Position numbers and translations under genes: made by a program
From: Nectonema munidae
Lineage: Eukaryota > Nematomorpha > Nectonematoida > Nectonematidae
Assembly (NCBI GenBank): GCA_030549495.1
Contig: JAUIRK010000417.1
Location: 1-64,000, forward strand
Length of the DNA stretch: 64,000 nucleotides
Direction: 5' to 3'
The notes under the pieces: model-generated
Databases searched by the model: none
What the model was told of the DNA's origin: nothing
What the model saw: only the letters and a program-made list of their open reading frames with translations
Shown: in pieces, positions 1-13,700 of the stretch
Numbering within the stretch: the first letter of the stretch is position 1
Layout of the letters: every line of letters begins with the position of its first letter

Positions 1-3000
1 TATACTACACAAGTTATAAAAGTTGCAATTTTATTTAAAAAAAAAAGTGCATTGCAAGATCGACTTTTTCAACAATTATGTGAAAACAATATCAAGGAGT
101 TTTAACCGCTTATTTTGCATGCTGAATTCAGATGGTTGTCCATGGATAATTGTGGGCATCGCTTCTTTGCACTTTCGGAAAATGTTTTATCTTTTTTTTC
201 AATAAACAGAGCTTTCAAAGAAACTTAGTGATGCAAAAATGATATTTTCTACTAAATTGATATATTTGAAAAGCTACTTATACTCAACAAACAACTTTAA
301 AGAAGTATTTTCACTTTGTTTCTAACATAGAAGCAATTAATAGATTCAATTGAAAATTGATAATTTTTTGGTCAAATCTTAGAAGACAATTTACATAGTA
401 TCCTTATTTAGCTTGCATATCTGCACAACTTATTGAGGATGACCTACTTGTTTATTTTATTCACTTGAATCCAAATCAATATACTTCTTTCGTTTGTTTA
501 TTCATTCAATATTGATCAATCTGAAGTAGATATTGATAAAGAAGAAAGCTTTATTGAACTTCAGAGCAAGATAGTATCAAACTCAAGATTTAAGTAGGGA
601 TGATACCAGAAGCGTTGAATGAATGATAAAATATCTGAAAATTATCGACTACTGTGGAAAAAAGTTAAATTTTTGTATTTAGTAGAATCAGTTTTCAGTC
701 AAGTGATGCACCTTCTATCAAAAAGTAGAAATCGTTTTGGTCAAGAAAAAAGAGGTCATTTACGTCTTTCCTTAACAACACCAAACATTGACAAGTTATT
801 AGTTATGCACCAATCATAAGGATCAAATTGAAATTGTATAACTATTTTATTTACCTATATATACAAATAAAGAATGCAAGGAATATTTGTCAACAAATTT
901 AACTTTAAGCCTTTATGAAAAGTTTTATATAATTGAAATTTTAAGAAAAAAATTTGAACATATCGATATCTTTTTAAAACATTTTGGCTGCAACAGAGGA
1001 TCGAAAGAAAGATAAATCGTTTATTACTCAAAGAATACGCCTTTTTTTTAAAACTGAAAACAGCAAGATGCAAATGGTCAGCGATAAATCCAGCGGGAGG
1101 TCATTAAGCGTTCTTGTACCTTAAGAATATAAGGCCGATTGAGTCTGTTCATTGTTTCGTATTTTATTGTTGCTCACTTTATCTAGACACTCCCCTCCCC
1201 CACCTAACACAAAATGGTGAAGACAAGAAGATGTAAAGTATATGATCCACACTGCATATTGTGATTCAATTATTAAAACTTACTTTTTCCTTTTTGTGCA
1301 TTTTATCTTTTCAATAAAAAGCTTAGTCTTAAAAGAACTCTTATCTAAGCAAGGTTATACATCTTCAAAAGCACTTATAAAGTACCATAAACTTACTAAA
1401 AGTTCATTACATTGATAATTACAATTTTAAGTGCACAATCAAAAACGCTACATTTGACGTCGAATTGCTAATACAAAAAATTTACTAACTTTTAAATTTT
1501 TACTATTTGTTTGTATAAGTATATATAATTTTTTACATATTTATATTATCTTATTTTTTTTGATTTGTACAATTATATTCATTTTTTCACAATTTTTCAT
1601 ACAAAGAATTAAACCTTCCAATGTAGTATAGAGAAAGAGAAAAAATTTATTGCAACAAAAATTATGGTTCAAAAAGGAACAAAAAAAATTTTTTCCACAG
1701 TATGTGTAGCATTTTTACTAATTGTAGACACGCATCAATGTAAAAAAATCAATAGCCAAAAATGGTAGGGGTTTTATTTTTTTAAGTTTCTGTTACTAAT
1801 AATAATACAATAAGGTCAACATTTGAGGGAAAAACAACTGATAAATTATAAGTAATAAAAAGGGCATTAAAAATAAAAAAAGTCAACTCTTGATATCTAA
1901 TAGCACTTATTCTAAAATAGTTTCTGTGAAAAAAGTCCAAGTTATAAGGTCAACAAAAGTTAACTTTTTATTAATAGTAATAAAGTATAAATATTGATTC
2001 TGAAGATGATGTAAGTGAATCTAAAAAATAACTGGAAGAACAAAATAATAAAATGGAAACAATGAATGTGAAAAATATGTATATATGCGCTCTTGTCTAA
2101 CACTGACAGGAAAATATAAATTTAAGTGCTTATAAAAACTAAAAGTATACTTAAAATATTACATGGTATCTTACAATACTAATAATTGAGAAAAGTTAAT
2201 ATAGAATAATTATTAGTCGCTTTTTTTATACAAAAAAAGCAGCTTTTTAAGACGTTAGGTAAATTTTTGAAGGATTTATAGGTCAACTTTTGTTGCACCT
2301 AGTTATAAAAATCTAAAAAATATTTTTTAATTTTTTTTGAATGAAGGCAAAGATAAAGGTAGATTTTTCAAAGATATTACTAACATAAAATTCATTTGAT
2401 TTTTTAAATAGAAATGTTGGACGCTTTAAACTCTAGTATTAGATGAAGGTGTTATATTGTATTTGATGACCCAAAAACATTTAAATAAAGTTTTTAAAGA
2501 GAAAAACTGCATGACTCTGTTTAAAAAATATCTTCTAATTTAACAAATCATTTTGATAAAATATCGCTCTAGTACAGGGATTAATAAAAATATGAAACCA
2601 TTTTTTGCATTTATGATGATTAGCAATAATACATGAAAATTTACCTTTGAAATAATATTTTATTATTTGTTTATATACTAATACATAACTTTCATGTCTA
2701 TCTCAATTTATTCCTACTTAACTCTATTACATAACCGACCCCCTTTCAACCTCTATGTAATAATCGACCCCTAGAAAACTCTTATCGACCCCAGGGGTCC
2801 GATATCCACTACGTTTAGTATGATCTGACGCCTTTAAAACTGCAATATTTTTTTCATTGTTCAAATCTTTTGAAAAAAGGAACTTGAAAACTTTATCTTG
2901 ATCCAAGAATTATTTCATTTTTTTCTTGTATTAAATTTACAATTGATTCATTGGAAATATCTTTAAAAACATGAAAAAAAAGTTTTGGTAAAAAACTTTT

Positions 3001-3580
3001 GTCGTCACTGTTTTCAAACTTTCTACTAACCAAATTATCGTTGTCAGAAAAACGAAGTCTGAGAGTCTTTTTGATGTTTTTATTGAACAACACTTTAACA
3101 TTATCAAGAAGTGTAGTGGTTTTTTTGCATATCTTAAAAATTTAGCTCATTTGACTTAATATATAAAGTATTTTCATTTTTGGGGTTTTAGTCACTTCAG
3201 CATAAGTTTGAGGAGAAGCTTGTTCTATTTGTTCTTTCAGGCTATTAATTAATAACGTTAAAGATATTTATAAGAGAAGAGTTATTCGAATTAAGAGATG
3301 ATTGACAATGCCATTTAATCCCATGTTTATAATGCTTATCTTAAAAATATAGAGCTAATAAAATCTTGGCATGAGTAGCAAACCCATTTCCACCAAGAAT
3401 CGCATTTAATTTATTGATTAGATGATTGAACAATTTTCGCACTTCTATGAATTTTTATTTTCTATAAAGGAGGTAAAACTCAAAATAGCAAAAAATCCAG
3501 CTTCATCCAGAGAAGAAAAAAAGTATAAATAAAAGTAAAAATAAATTCTATTAAAAAAGCATAGACGCCATTAAAAATTC
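1..3580. other. AT-rich stretch with no supported gene
   Basis: No open reading frame here resembles a known protein, and none shows exon borders consistent with a conserved gene. Around 2740-2815 a short GC-richer patch repeats a 'cgacccc' motif three times, which looks like the end of an unrecognised DNA transposon, but no partner end was found. The minus-strand frame at 2893-3093 is acidic and lysine-rich without a recognisable motif. Confidence 0.5.
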
Positions 3581-3584
3581 TTAT

Positions 3585-6045
3585 TTTACTATTCTAATTA
3601 TATATAGACCTCCTTCTTCTAATATTCATCTTTTTTTTAAATGAATTTACAAATATGGTAACATCACTCAGAGAGAAATTTAAATATTTATACATTTTAG
3701 GAGACTTTAATGTAGATTTTAATAGTATAAAATCTAATAAAAATAAAATTTTTAGATTTTTAATTAAAATCTAATAGTATTTTTGCAATAATAGTATAAA
3801 TAATGCTTTTATGAACACATTGTTTGAATTAGGGCTTTTTCCCACTATTATAACTGCAACAAGACATGTTTTAAACTCATCAACAATCATTGACAATATT
3901 TTGGTACCAAGTTTTAATTTTAACGGACATTCTAGAGTAATATACACAGACATATCGGATCATTTTCCATGTTTCCTACATCTTTTGAATTTCTTTTCTC
4001 CTATTAAAAATACTTTTACTAAAAAGCACACAACTAAAAAATATACAATTAAAAATTTTTCAAAATTCTATTTTAATTTAGCTAAAGAAAATTGGAATTT
4101 CGATTTTTTATTTGATACAGATATAAACACTTTTTGTTCTCTTTTAACTTTAAAAATCAGAAAAATTATAGATCTCTCTTTTTCAACGGACCAAAATCTA
4201 ATTTATTCTAAAAAATCCACATTAAAACCATGGTACAATTTTGAACTTAAAGAAATGAAAATAAAGAAAGAAAAATCCTTTAGAAAATATATTTCAAATA
4301 AAACACAAGCGAATTATATTTCATACAAATACTCTAGAAATTTATATAATATTAAAATTAGACATTGTAAAAATTCATATTATAATTCATTACTCGAAAA
4401 ACATCATACTAATGCTAGAAAAACGTGGAATATCATAAATGAAATAACCGGTAAAAAAAGAAAAAACATGGTTTATCCTATTAGCGCAAATGAATTTTCT
4501 GACTATTTATTGACCAATTTCAACAGTACCAGTTTAACTACATATACACAAAATATTTCAACTCAAACTAAAACCTTTTTTTGAAGCAATTAACATAAAC
4601 GATTCTAATAGCAAGCAGTAAAATTAATACTAGCGATTCTGCTAGTCATGATGAAATTTCAAACAAAGTAGGTAAAATTACGATTCCTTTTATTTTGAAT
4701 AATCTCATCCATCTTTACAATAAAATTTATACTGACGAAACTTACCCTGATGTTTTCAAATTAACTTGTATTACTCCTATTTATAAAAAAGGTGCCAAAA
4801 CTGACCCTAGTAACTACAGACCGATATCAATATTACCCTTTCTCGGTAAAGTCTTTGAAAAAATTATCTATAGAAAAATGACTGCCTTTATTTCCAAATA
4901 TAATATGCTCAATAGTAATCAATTTGGTTTTCGTTCGAACAATTCTACTCAAGATGCAGCGTTCTATCAAGCATACAAAGCGCTAATTATGATAGATTAC
5001 AAATTTGTTCTATTTTTGTTGACTTCACCAAAGCTTTCGATAACGTGAACCATGATTTACTCCTTTTGAAACTTGAAAATTTTGGTTTTCAAGGTAAATT
5101 CTTAAAATTAATTCAAAATTATTTAACTAACAGAAAATATTTTGTTAAGGTAAATGATACTTTCTCTATGATCAAACCTTTATATTCTGGAGTACCCCAA
5201 GGATCAGTTTTAGCACCTTTATTTTTTAATATATATGTCAATGATCTTTTCAATTTACAAAATGATAGTTATAACTTTTTCATGTATGCAGATGACTGTG
5301 TTATTTTATATAAAGCTCAGGATTTATCCAAAAGTAACAAAACTATGAATTTTCAATTAAATAATTTTCATCAATGGTGCCAACTAAACAACCTTAAAAT
5401 CAATTGCGAAAAAACTAAATATATGATACATAATACATATAAAAGAATGCATATTTCAGTCAAATTCTCCAACACTGTTATTGAAAAAGCTGTCTCTTTT
5501 CCTTACTTAGACATTATTTTACAGCCTAATTTATCCTTCTCGCTTCACTTCAATAAAATTATTAAAGATCTATCAATTTTTATAGGTTTAGCCTACAACA
5601 TAAGAAAGCTTCTAACGATTAAATCACGACTTCTTTTTTTCCATGCATTTTTCCAGTCTAAATTATACTATTGTTACTTAATACGGGCCTTCAGTAGCAA
5701 AACTTTTGTTGATAAATTACAATGCAAACAAAACCGAGCTTTAAAGTTCATCGAAAATGGCCATGCAGCGAACATTAGAAAAACACACAATATCCTGGAG
5801 GTCAAACAAATACGTTCATTATCTGCCGCACTATTTGTTTTCAAAAACACTTCAACTAATTCGTATTTCACTGAAAACTTTATTCTCAACAATACAGTGC
5901 ACACTTACAATAATATGTTTTTACAGCGCTTTCACAACATGAAAAACAACTGCTTTATGCTAAAGGCAATTAATCTTTGGAACTCATTACCTCTACACAT
6001 TAGATACTTAAAAAATAATAAGTCATTCAAAAAAAACTAATTTTT
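3585..6045 (+). mobile_element. LINE 1: 5'-truncated non-LTR retrotransposon (Jockey/CR1-like), endonuclease plus reverse transcriptase
   Basis: Coding remnants run in three frames. About 3590-4584 holds the second half of an APE-type endonuclease: IYRPP, then a GDFN-equivalent around 3700, STIIDNI and ISDHFP. Then 4695-5048 and 5045-6040 hold the reverse transcriptase, with NYRPISILPFLGKVFEK, QFGFRSNNST, the SGVPQGS motif near 5190 and the catalytic YADD box near 5287. A typical C-terminal tail ends in LWNSLPLHIR. The first half of the endonuclease and all of ORF1 are absent, so the copy is 5'-truncated. At least three frame changes make it inactive. Its closest relative in the window is the minus-strand LINE at 41.0-43.9 kb. 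Family level assignment (Jockey/CR1/L2 group) is from motif style only. Confidence 0.9.
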
Positions 6046-7560
6046 CATTTATTATCACTAGAAACATAGTTTGTCTTATCCTGATATTTCACCATTTTTC
6101 TATTTGAACAAATTCTTTCGCTTTTCTTTTCTTCTTCTTTAGATTCATGGAAATTGTCATTCATCAGAAGAAAGAATATCCATATTGAAGATTTTTCTAT
6201 ATTAAACTTCGAGATGTTTTTTATAATATTTTTCGTTTGTAAACATTAAACACCCATGCGGGGCGAAGCGTCATTGCAAGCAAGACATGCACTGCATGCC
6301 TACTAAACAAAACAAGCAATATGTAGTGATGTATTACTCTTGCATAACAGAATACATATGATGGTTAAAATAAAGAGATTATAGCTAAGTGAAGGGAGAT
6401 AAGCAAGCAGTCTTGAAATTGCTTTCCAAGTAATCGAAGTGTTATAAAAGGAGACGTAGCGAAAGAGAGAGAAAGTATGCATATGGCAATATTAATATAT
6501 GTTTTGCTCTCATCCATACTCTTTCTCTTTCTGCGTGAGGAAAAGATAGGCAAGCAATGTTAGTTTTGCTTAAAACAAGATAGATAGCATAGCGTGTATT
6601 AAAGCAATCTCTTTTGCTTCATTTATACTCTCTCACTGTGTGATGCAAGACAAGCAATATTAGTTGTGCTTTCATAGCAAGAAAGATGGAGTATGTGAAA
6701 GCAATGTATCTTTTGCTTTCATGAATATTCTGCTGCATGATGCAAGGCAGGCAATATTATTTACGCTTTCACTTATTCAATACAAAATATATGTGAAGAT
6801 GAAAAATAAACAAATGATAGTTTTTCCTAGGAAAGTATACGAAGATGGGCAAGCAGTTTTAAAATTGCTTTCTAACTAACGTATTAGAAAAAGAGATATA
6901 TAGAAAGAGAGATTGCGTATATAGAAGCAATTAAAAATGTATATATGCAACATGTGTATTTTTATTATTATTAATTCATACTTTCACTGTGGACCAACTA
7001 TCGAAGAGTTGAAAATATTTGAAATTTACTTCATTTTTGTTTTTGCATGCCCTTTGTGTAGAAGCAGGCTTCGCCACTGATACACATACATCACACATAA
7101 ACACACTCTTTAATATATGTTATATATATATGTATGTTATTTTTTGCATTTTTATTTCCCTGTAAATTTTGACTTACACCATGTGTTTTTTTGAATCTAT
7201 TATCCTCCCGTCTTATATCCAATTACTCAATGTTGTATTCATCGATTTCTGATTCTAAATAATCTTTAATCTATTAAACTAAAATTATAAAAATGAGGAG
7301 GAGGAGGGATTTTTTCCCATACGAACATATAAATTCATGTTTAGTTCGTAATTTTTAAATCAAAACAATAAAAAACTTTCAAACTTATTTCTAACCCAAA
7401 TAACTTAAATAAGCAAATGTTTGAAATTATCTTGAAATTATTTATAAGAGACATGCCTATGCCATAACGTATTAAGAGCATATGTAAGCAACTAAGAGTA
7501 TTATTCATTTTGGAGTCTAAACCTTCTATTCTACTTTTGAACATTGAATTTGGTTGAATT
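6046..7560. repeat. Degenerate repeat region rich in AAGCAAT/ATTGCTT words
   Basis: Between about 6250 and 6900 a loose unit of 100-130 bp recurs. It contains short inverted words (for example 'gacaagcaatattagt' followed by 'tgctttca'). One longer match, 'AAGCAAGCAGTCTTGAAATT' at about 6401, returns with two changes at about 6849. A 'GGGGCGAAGC' word at 6258 has a complementary partner at about 7073-7082, so this may be a worn MITE or foldback element of about 830 bp. No convincing target duplication was found. No gene is supported here. Confidence 0.35.
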
Positions 7561-7566
7561 TTTATT
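7561..7566 (-). promoter_or_regulatory. Candidate poly(A) signal of CIAO3
   Basis: The minus strand reads AATAAA about 157 nt downstream of the CIAO3 stop codon, a plausible distance for a short 3' UTR. It is a six-base match in AT-rich DNA, so it is weak on its own. Confidence 0.35.
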
Positions 7567-7722
7567 CGGGTCAAATAAAATAATTTACGGACGAAAGAAT
7601 ATCATAGAAATAAAAGTAATGTTATAGACATCAAATTCAAGATGATTAGACAACGAATCAAGAACGTCTTTTTGGCGAAAAACTGAACACAAAAAAAATA
7701 TTTGAAATGAAAATTCACTATT

Positions 7723-10700
7723 CTACCACTTGATATTGAAATCAGTTGCTTCTTTAAGGACAGGATTATAATGTGTTTTCAGTAAATCTGTTAGATGTTT
7801 GTTAGTATCTTTTACTTTATGGACTTTTTCTTTCACGCTCTCAAAAGAGATGCTTCTCAAATTCTCGTAGATATTTTCAACTTTTTTATAAGTGAGTTCC
7901 AACTCTTCTTTTGTTTTGCCTGCCTTGATTTGACCGCCACCATTTAAACAACCTGTTGTTTATGTAAAAGAAATTAATATCAAAGGAGATTAGAAATATA
8001 AACTTTAGAGTGACTTTTGAGTTATACTCGTAGTAAAATGTCGTCACAGGTACTCAAAATTAGCAACTCTCACTTCATAGACAAACTTGTTCCAACACTG
8101 TTCATGAACTCTGTAACATTTTTTGTAAATTGTAATTCATAAATCAGAGGTATCATGTCAATATTAGGAGTTATTTCTTAAAATAACATGAGAAATATAT
8201 TTGAAAAACTAGTTTCTAATAAATAATTTATCATCATCTATTTAAAAATTAATGGAAATTTTGTCCGTATTTAATTGATAAAAAATCGTTACACTATTAA
8301 TAGTTATTTTCACAAATGTACTGGAGGATCTGTAGATGAATGATATGAATATATATACAGTATATCCTACCAATATCCGAACACCTCGGGTTTCAGCACC
8401 GTTTCGGATAAGGGAAATGTTAAAGTATCTAGAAATTTTTTTCACATATTTTTACCAGTATCTGAGGTAAATGAAATGTTATTAGGAGGCATTTATTTAT
8501 TGCTTAATAATAAAAAAAACGAAAAAATCTTTGATATTATTTTGCTTCAAGGTACACTTAAGCGTTTCTTAGCAACACGTTCTTTCATTGAGAGTAAAAA
8601 CTGCAAACTACTTGCAGTAAACTCTTGCTGCTTGAGTGACATCATGCAATGCATGTTTCAAATACTGCTACCGACGATGAGTGTCTTACGCCGTCTTCTT
8701 CATATTCTTCTTCACTTAATTCTGCGTGTGGTTCATTTGTTTTGCTTACTGTATTCAAAAGCATCAAGAATTTTCTATCATCAAGAAGTTAAGGTCATTT
8801 TGAAAAACTTTTTATTTTTGTTGGCTTTTGCAATTTAGTTAAAACAACAAGAAAGAAGTCTATGTATGTACTTAGTTTTTTTCCATGCAACATATGATCA
8901 ACTTCTTCTTAGTTGCAGTAGTCAACAAAAATAAAAAATGTCTCACTTTCTCAAAATGGCATTAGGTTCTTGATGATAACAAAATATCTAAACAGACTAA
9001 TTTTGGCTTGCCTAACATCAATTTAATACCAGCAGGAAAATTAATCGTTATAATTCGATATAACAGAAATTTAAACCTTCAAATTCAAATGCGTCTCAAA
9101 GACATTGTTAGGAATTTAATTGTATTAACCCATTTACGACCAATGTTCCTATTTTGGAACATAAGTAATTTCATCTTCGTCTGCTTTTTTCAATGACTTT
9201 GAATATAAATCGTCTGCGTTTTTTTAGATATCGTCTGCTTTGCTTGGTCTTAAATGGGTTAAAGCTTATCAAAAAAAAATATAATTTTTACACAAATGAC
9301 TCACCATTTGTTTATATCAAAATGAAACACAGCAAATTTTCTTTTAAAAAGTAAACAAATTTGTTTCCCTTTCATGTGCACTATAAAGAGGGTGTGAGTA
9401 GGATTGATACTCAAGATAAGGTCGCATAGAGTGTTTTCATCGAAAAGGAACAATTGTGGCGCTTGTACAGAACTATGAGGAAAGCTGGCTTGATGCAGTA
9501 TCGAAACCAAGACCGTAAGTTATCGAATCCAGCATCTAACCAACCGTACTCACGCTTGTGCCTTTTTGTTGTTAGTATGTCGACATCCATTTGTTCTCAA
9601 GTCGCACATTTATGGCTAAAGATATATAATTTATTATCATTCATTCGGATGTTTGCCTTTGCATTATCAAAATTTATTCTCTAGTCATATTTTCTACTAA
9701 TTTCATTTGGAGTCTTTAAGGAAAGCTCTAAAACTATATCGTCAATCACTTCAGAAAGTAAAATTAGTCCGTGAAAAATTAATACTTCCTGACCTAATTG
9801 AATACTCTTGAGGACCAAACTCAAGTGATACAGGATGGACAGAGAGGCTAATAATAAGATGAGTTTCTAATAGACCCTTTAAAAGAAATTTTACCTATCT
9901 ACAAACTTTTTTTGATACTCGTAAATATATTCAATGAGATTGACAATAATCGATTTTCTTGTACTTCATCATATGTTGATTAGCTGTATATAATTTGTTC
10001 CATTGTTATAAAAAAATTGCATTAGATGACATATTGGAGCCTTGATTCACATTGGAGGAGACCAAAAGATAAGTTTCAGAGTTATTTTGAAGGTTATAAA
10101 GACCAAAATGGGATTGATCCTAGCGACAAAATTAATGCAATAAAAAAGCTACATTATCAGCACTTTAAAAATTTTTTTATGGAATAAAGTTCTATATTTT
10201 GAATGATGTAAAGTTTTTATCGAATGAAAGCCTAGATTTCTCATAGGAGAATACCTCCTACTTTCTACACTGAACCTATCAAAACGATAAATTAAAGATA
10301 GTAATATTCTAAATTGGTGTGAATTATATATTGATTGTTTTTTACAAGTTAAGAGGTTGTTAACATTTTTCAGTACTTGGACAGGGTGTTTTGAATTTCT
10401 GGGTAATTGCAAAATTCAATTCTCTTAAAAATTTTCAATCCACAAAACAAAGTGGAAGAAATATTTTCATAAATTTTTCAAAGAAAGTTAGTCTATAGCT
10501 TCTCCTTCAAGGTTGTGGTGTTGAAGATTTGTAGTTTAAGAAGAAGGAAACATCCAAAAAGTGTGACACCAATCTCCATACCCAAATATCGTGCTTTAAT
10601 TTCCTTCAATATTAACGCTATCTGTTTTTTACTTAAAATGTAAGTCTTTGCATTTCTCTGATGATTATGATCGTTTCTTTTAAATTTTTATTAATAATAA

Positions 10701-13700
10701 ATGTGCCTATTTCGCAAAAGCTTTTTATACTATAATACAGATATGATCATTTAAGAAAAATTACATATGACTATTTAAATTAATCTTTTTGCAAAAATAT
10801 ATAGCGTATTTCGCATAAAAAAAGATGGCCTGATCACATCCATGCTTTCTTCAATTTTTTGGGAGAAAATTTAAATAAAAATCATTGCTTGTAATATGCT
10901 AAACTCGGTAAGAGATCTAAAAGTCATCGTATACGAGTAATCAAAAAATATTACCCTTTGGACAAGCCATTATTTCAATGAAAGAATAAGGAGATTTGTT
11001 TCGTTTTACTTTTTGAACAATTTTTTGAATGTTTTTAAAGCCATAGACTTTGGCAAATTTTAAAAGGACTTGCTGTGTTAAAGTATTGACAAGCCATAAC
11101 TCAGTGATATCTGTTCTACAAATAAAAGGCTATATAGAGTATGCATGAGGAAAAAAAGATAAATGCATCTTACATAATTTCTTTGTGAATTATTGCATAC
11201 GAAGCAACTTCGTGTCTGGGTACCAGCTCTTTCAATGCTACATTTAAAGTAAATTCAGCATAACCTCCTGATCCTCCTCCGCTATGACTAATGCTAAAAC
11301 TTTCTTCTTCCTCATTCTCAGGATCTTATAGTAGGAAAGATATAAAGTACTTAGTTAATAACAAAAATAAAGATAAAAATGTACAAGAGAGTATAGGCAA
11401 AAGATTATCATCTCCATCTTGAAAATTGAGATTATTAATAAATTCAAGGAGTTCATTAGTAGACAAAACACAATCAACATCTTTCACATCTTCGTTATTT
11501 TCGTCAACACTTGCAAAATCACTTCTAGAAGCTTCTAACTTCTTGTCAAAGCAAGGCATAATGCTAACGTGATATATTTTATGCCTTTTAGATCCATGAA
11601 GATCATAAACGTATTTGATTAAAGAACCAGCTTAAAATAATGATAAATGAAGTCATGTTTGAGGCATAATAAGGTGAACTGATTACAAACTTGTTGTGGA
11701 GACTTAGCTATTGAAATATACGGTAAAATAAAAGCATGTCTTTTTTCAGCATAGCAAATCCAGCCTGGGCAAGCAGAAGTAAATAGAGGAAGGAATTTAT
11801 TATCACGCCATCTATCAACAAACTCATTAGCGGTTTCCAAAAGAGAAAAGTTTCTAGCATAAACAGTGTCGAAAACATAATTACAGCCTAAAAGTTATGA
11901 AGAGAATTTTAACCAACAATAATTTGTAAATGAAAACATACCGACATATTTTAGATGATTTCTTAATTTTTGGCAGGTTTCAGCGTAAGTCAATTTGAGA
12001 AAAACTGAAAGAGAAGATATAGATTGGGGAGAAATAGAAACTACAATAATTTTCCTTTCACTAGGATCCAATATCTAAAAAAACAAAGGAGTATTATGAG
12101 CTTTTATTAATAAATAAATATTAAAACTTAATAAATTTAACTACAACCCTTACTCCCGAGTTCAAAAAAGGGTCACTCCATAGGCTTATAAACTTTTTTT
12201 CCATTATTTTAAATACTTAAAAAAATCCAACTCCGACTGTTAGATTTTATTAGATATCGACGCCTATCACTTTAAAAACAATCTTACTACACACATTTAT
12301 CTTTCAATGTGCAAAGTGATTTTCTATTTGGGAAGCCTATTTTTTTTATTTTCAAGGGCGTAGATGGGAGAGCCTTCTATGGCCGAAAGAGGGCAGCACT
12401 TCGTTTGCAACTTTCAATCATATATATTTTTATATTGAATGCAGTAAAGGACGAAGACTAACTTTATATTTTAAAACGGTAAAATTCAATGAAAAGAAAA
12501 TACAGTTTTGAGCAAATTGGATATGAAATATATAAGAAAACGCTTACTTCATTGTTCCGCTGTAAGACATTTTTGAATTCTTCTATACTTTGTTGGGTGA
12601 TCAAATGCGTTTCAGCAGAAGTGACACAACCAGAACATGCTAAACAATCTCCAAGACTAATTTTCACTGTATTTAATTTAACGTCACTGCCGTCCTGCGT
12701 CGAATGATAAAACAAAAAAATAAAATAACTAAAAATACCGTTCTTTTTTATAGATTAAATGGATATAAGATTATGATTAAAAGTTGATTAGAAAAAATGG
12801 CACCAAAATCCAGGAATTTATAAATAAAATCATGAAGTCTCTTGACAGGCTTGTAAATCGGGTGAATAGAGATTTAATATCTTGTAAGTTCAAGAGATCT
12901 AAATACTAGAATAAAAGAATCCAATGGAAATAACTCTGAAAATTTTGTAACTCGTTCTGCATTTTAAACGATATTTTTTTATAACAGTGAAAAAACATGA
13001 CTATAATTGACTTAGAAAAAGAATAATGGATATTTGATTCTTGAAAGATTTCGATACTTATAAATTTAAAGTAAGAGCTAAAAATATGAAAAAACGGAGT
13101 TATGAATTTTGGGAAAAGTGTATACATGATTACTTTTCTTTCCGATATTTTTTATGTGAAAGTTTAATTTAAAATCTCAAAGTAGTATGCATTTTTAGGT
13201 TACCTTTTGAACTTGAAAATAATTTCCTTCTTGAGAGAGTTTTATGGACTCTTTTGAATTGATTGCAGATTTTTTAGCAATTTGAATGGGCTTTATGCAT
13301 TCCTTAATTTAAAATAAATAAAAAGCACTATTTATTTTAGAAAAAACAAGGTATCTTGTAATAATAATAATAGAAAATAATATGTTAACTGAAATTTTAT
13401 AAAAACTTTAGCATACACATAAAAATATGACCATTTACATCGGTGCTTACCAAAGTGGGCGGAAGAAGTTACAGGGTGCGTTTTGAAATTTTCAGATTAT
13501 TTTTGGTCAAAATCAACAAAAAAATAAGACAAGCCCAATTATTCAAGAATCAGAGATGCACATAGTTGCCAACCAGAGAAAACCAAAGCGGTAGACTTTT
13601 TTTCGAAAACGACCTATGGACGCTAAAAATTTTTTATGCTTTTTTTGCAAGTACGACAAAATGCATGGGAAGAACCTAATTTGCATTTAGTAATAATAAA

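Noticed and set aside
2893-3093. 66-codon minus-strand frame with acidic and basic residues
   Set aside because: Could be a piece of an old transposase, but no motif can be matched.
8476-8838. 120-codon plus-strand open frame inside CIAO3 intron 8
   Set aside because: Hydrophobic, low-complexity translation of AT-rich intron with no family resemblance and no exon signals.
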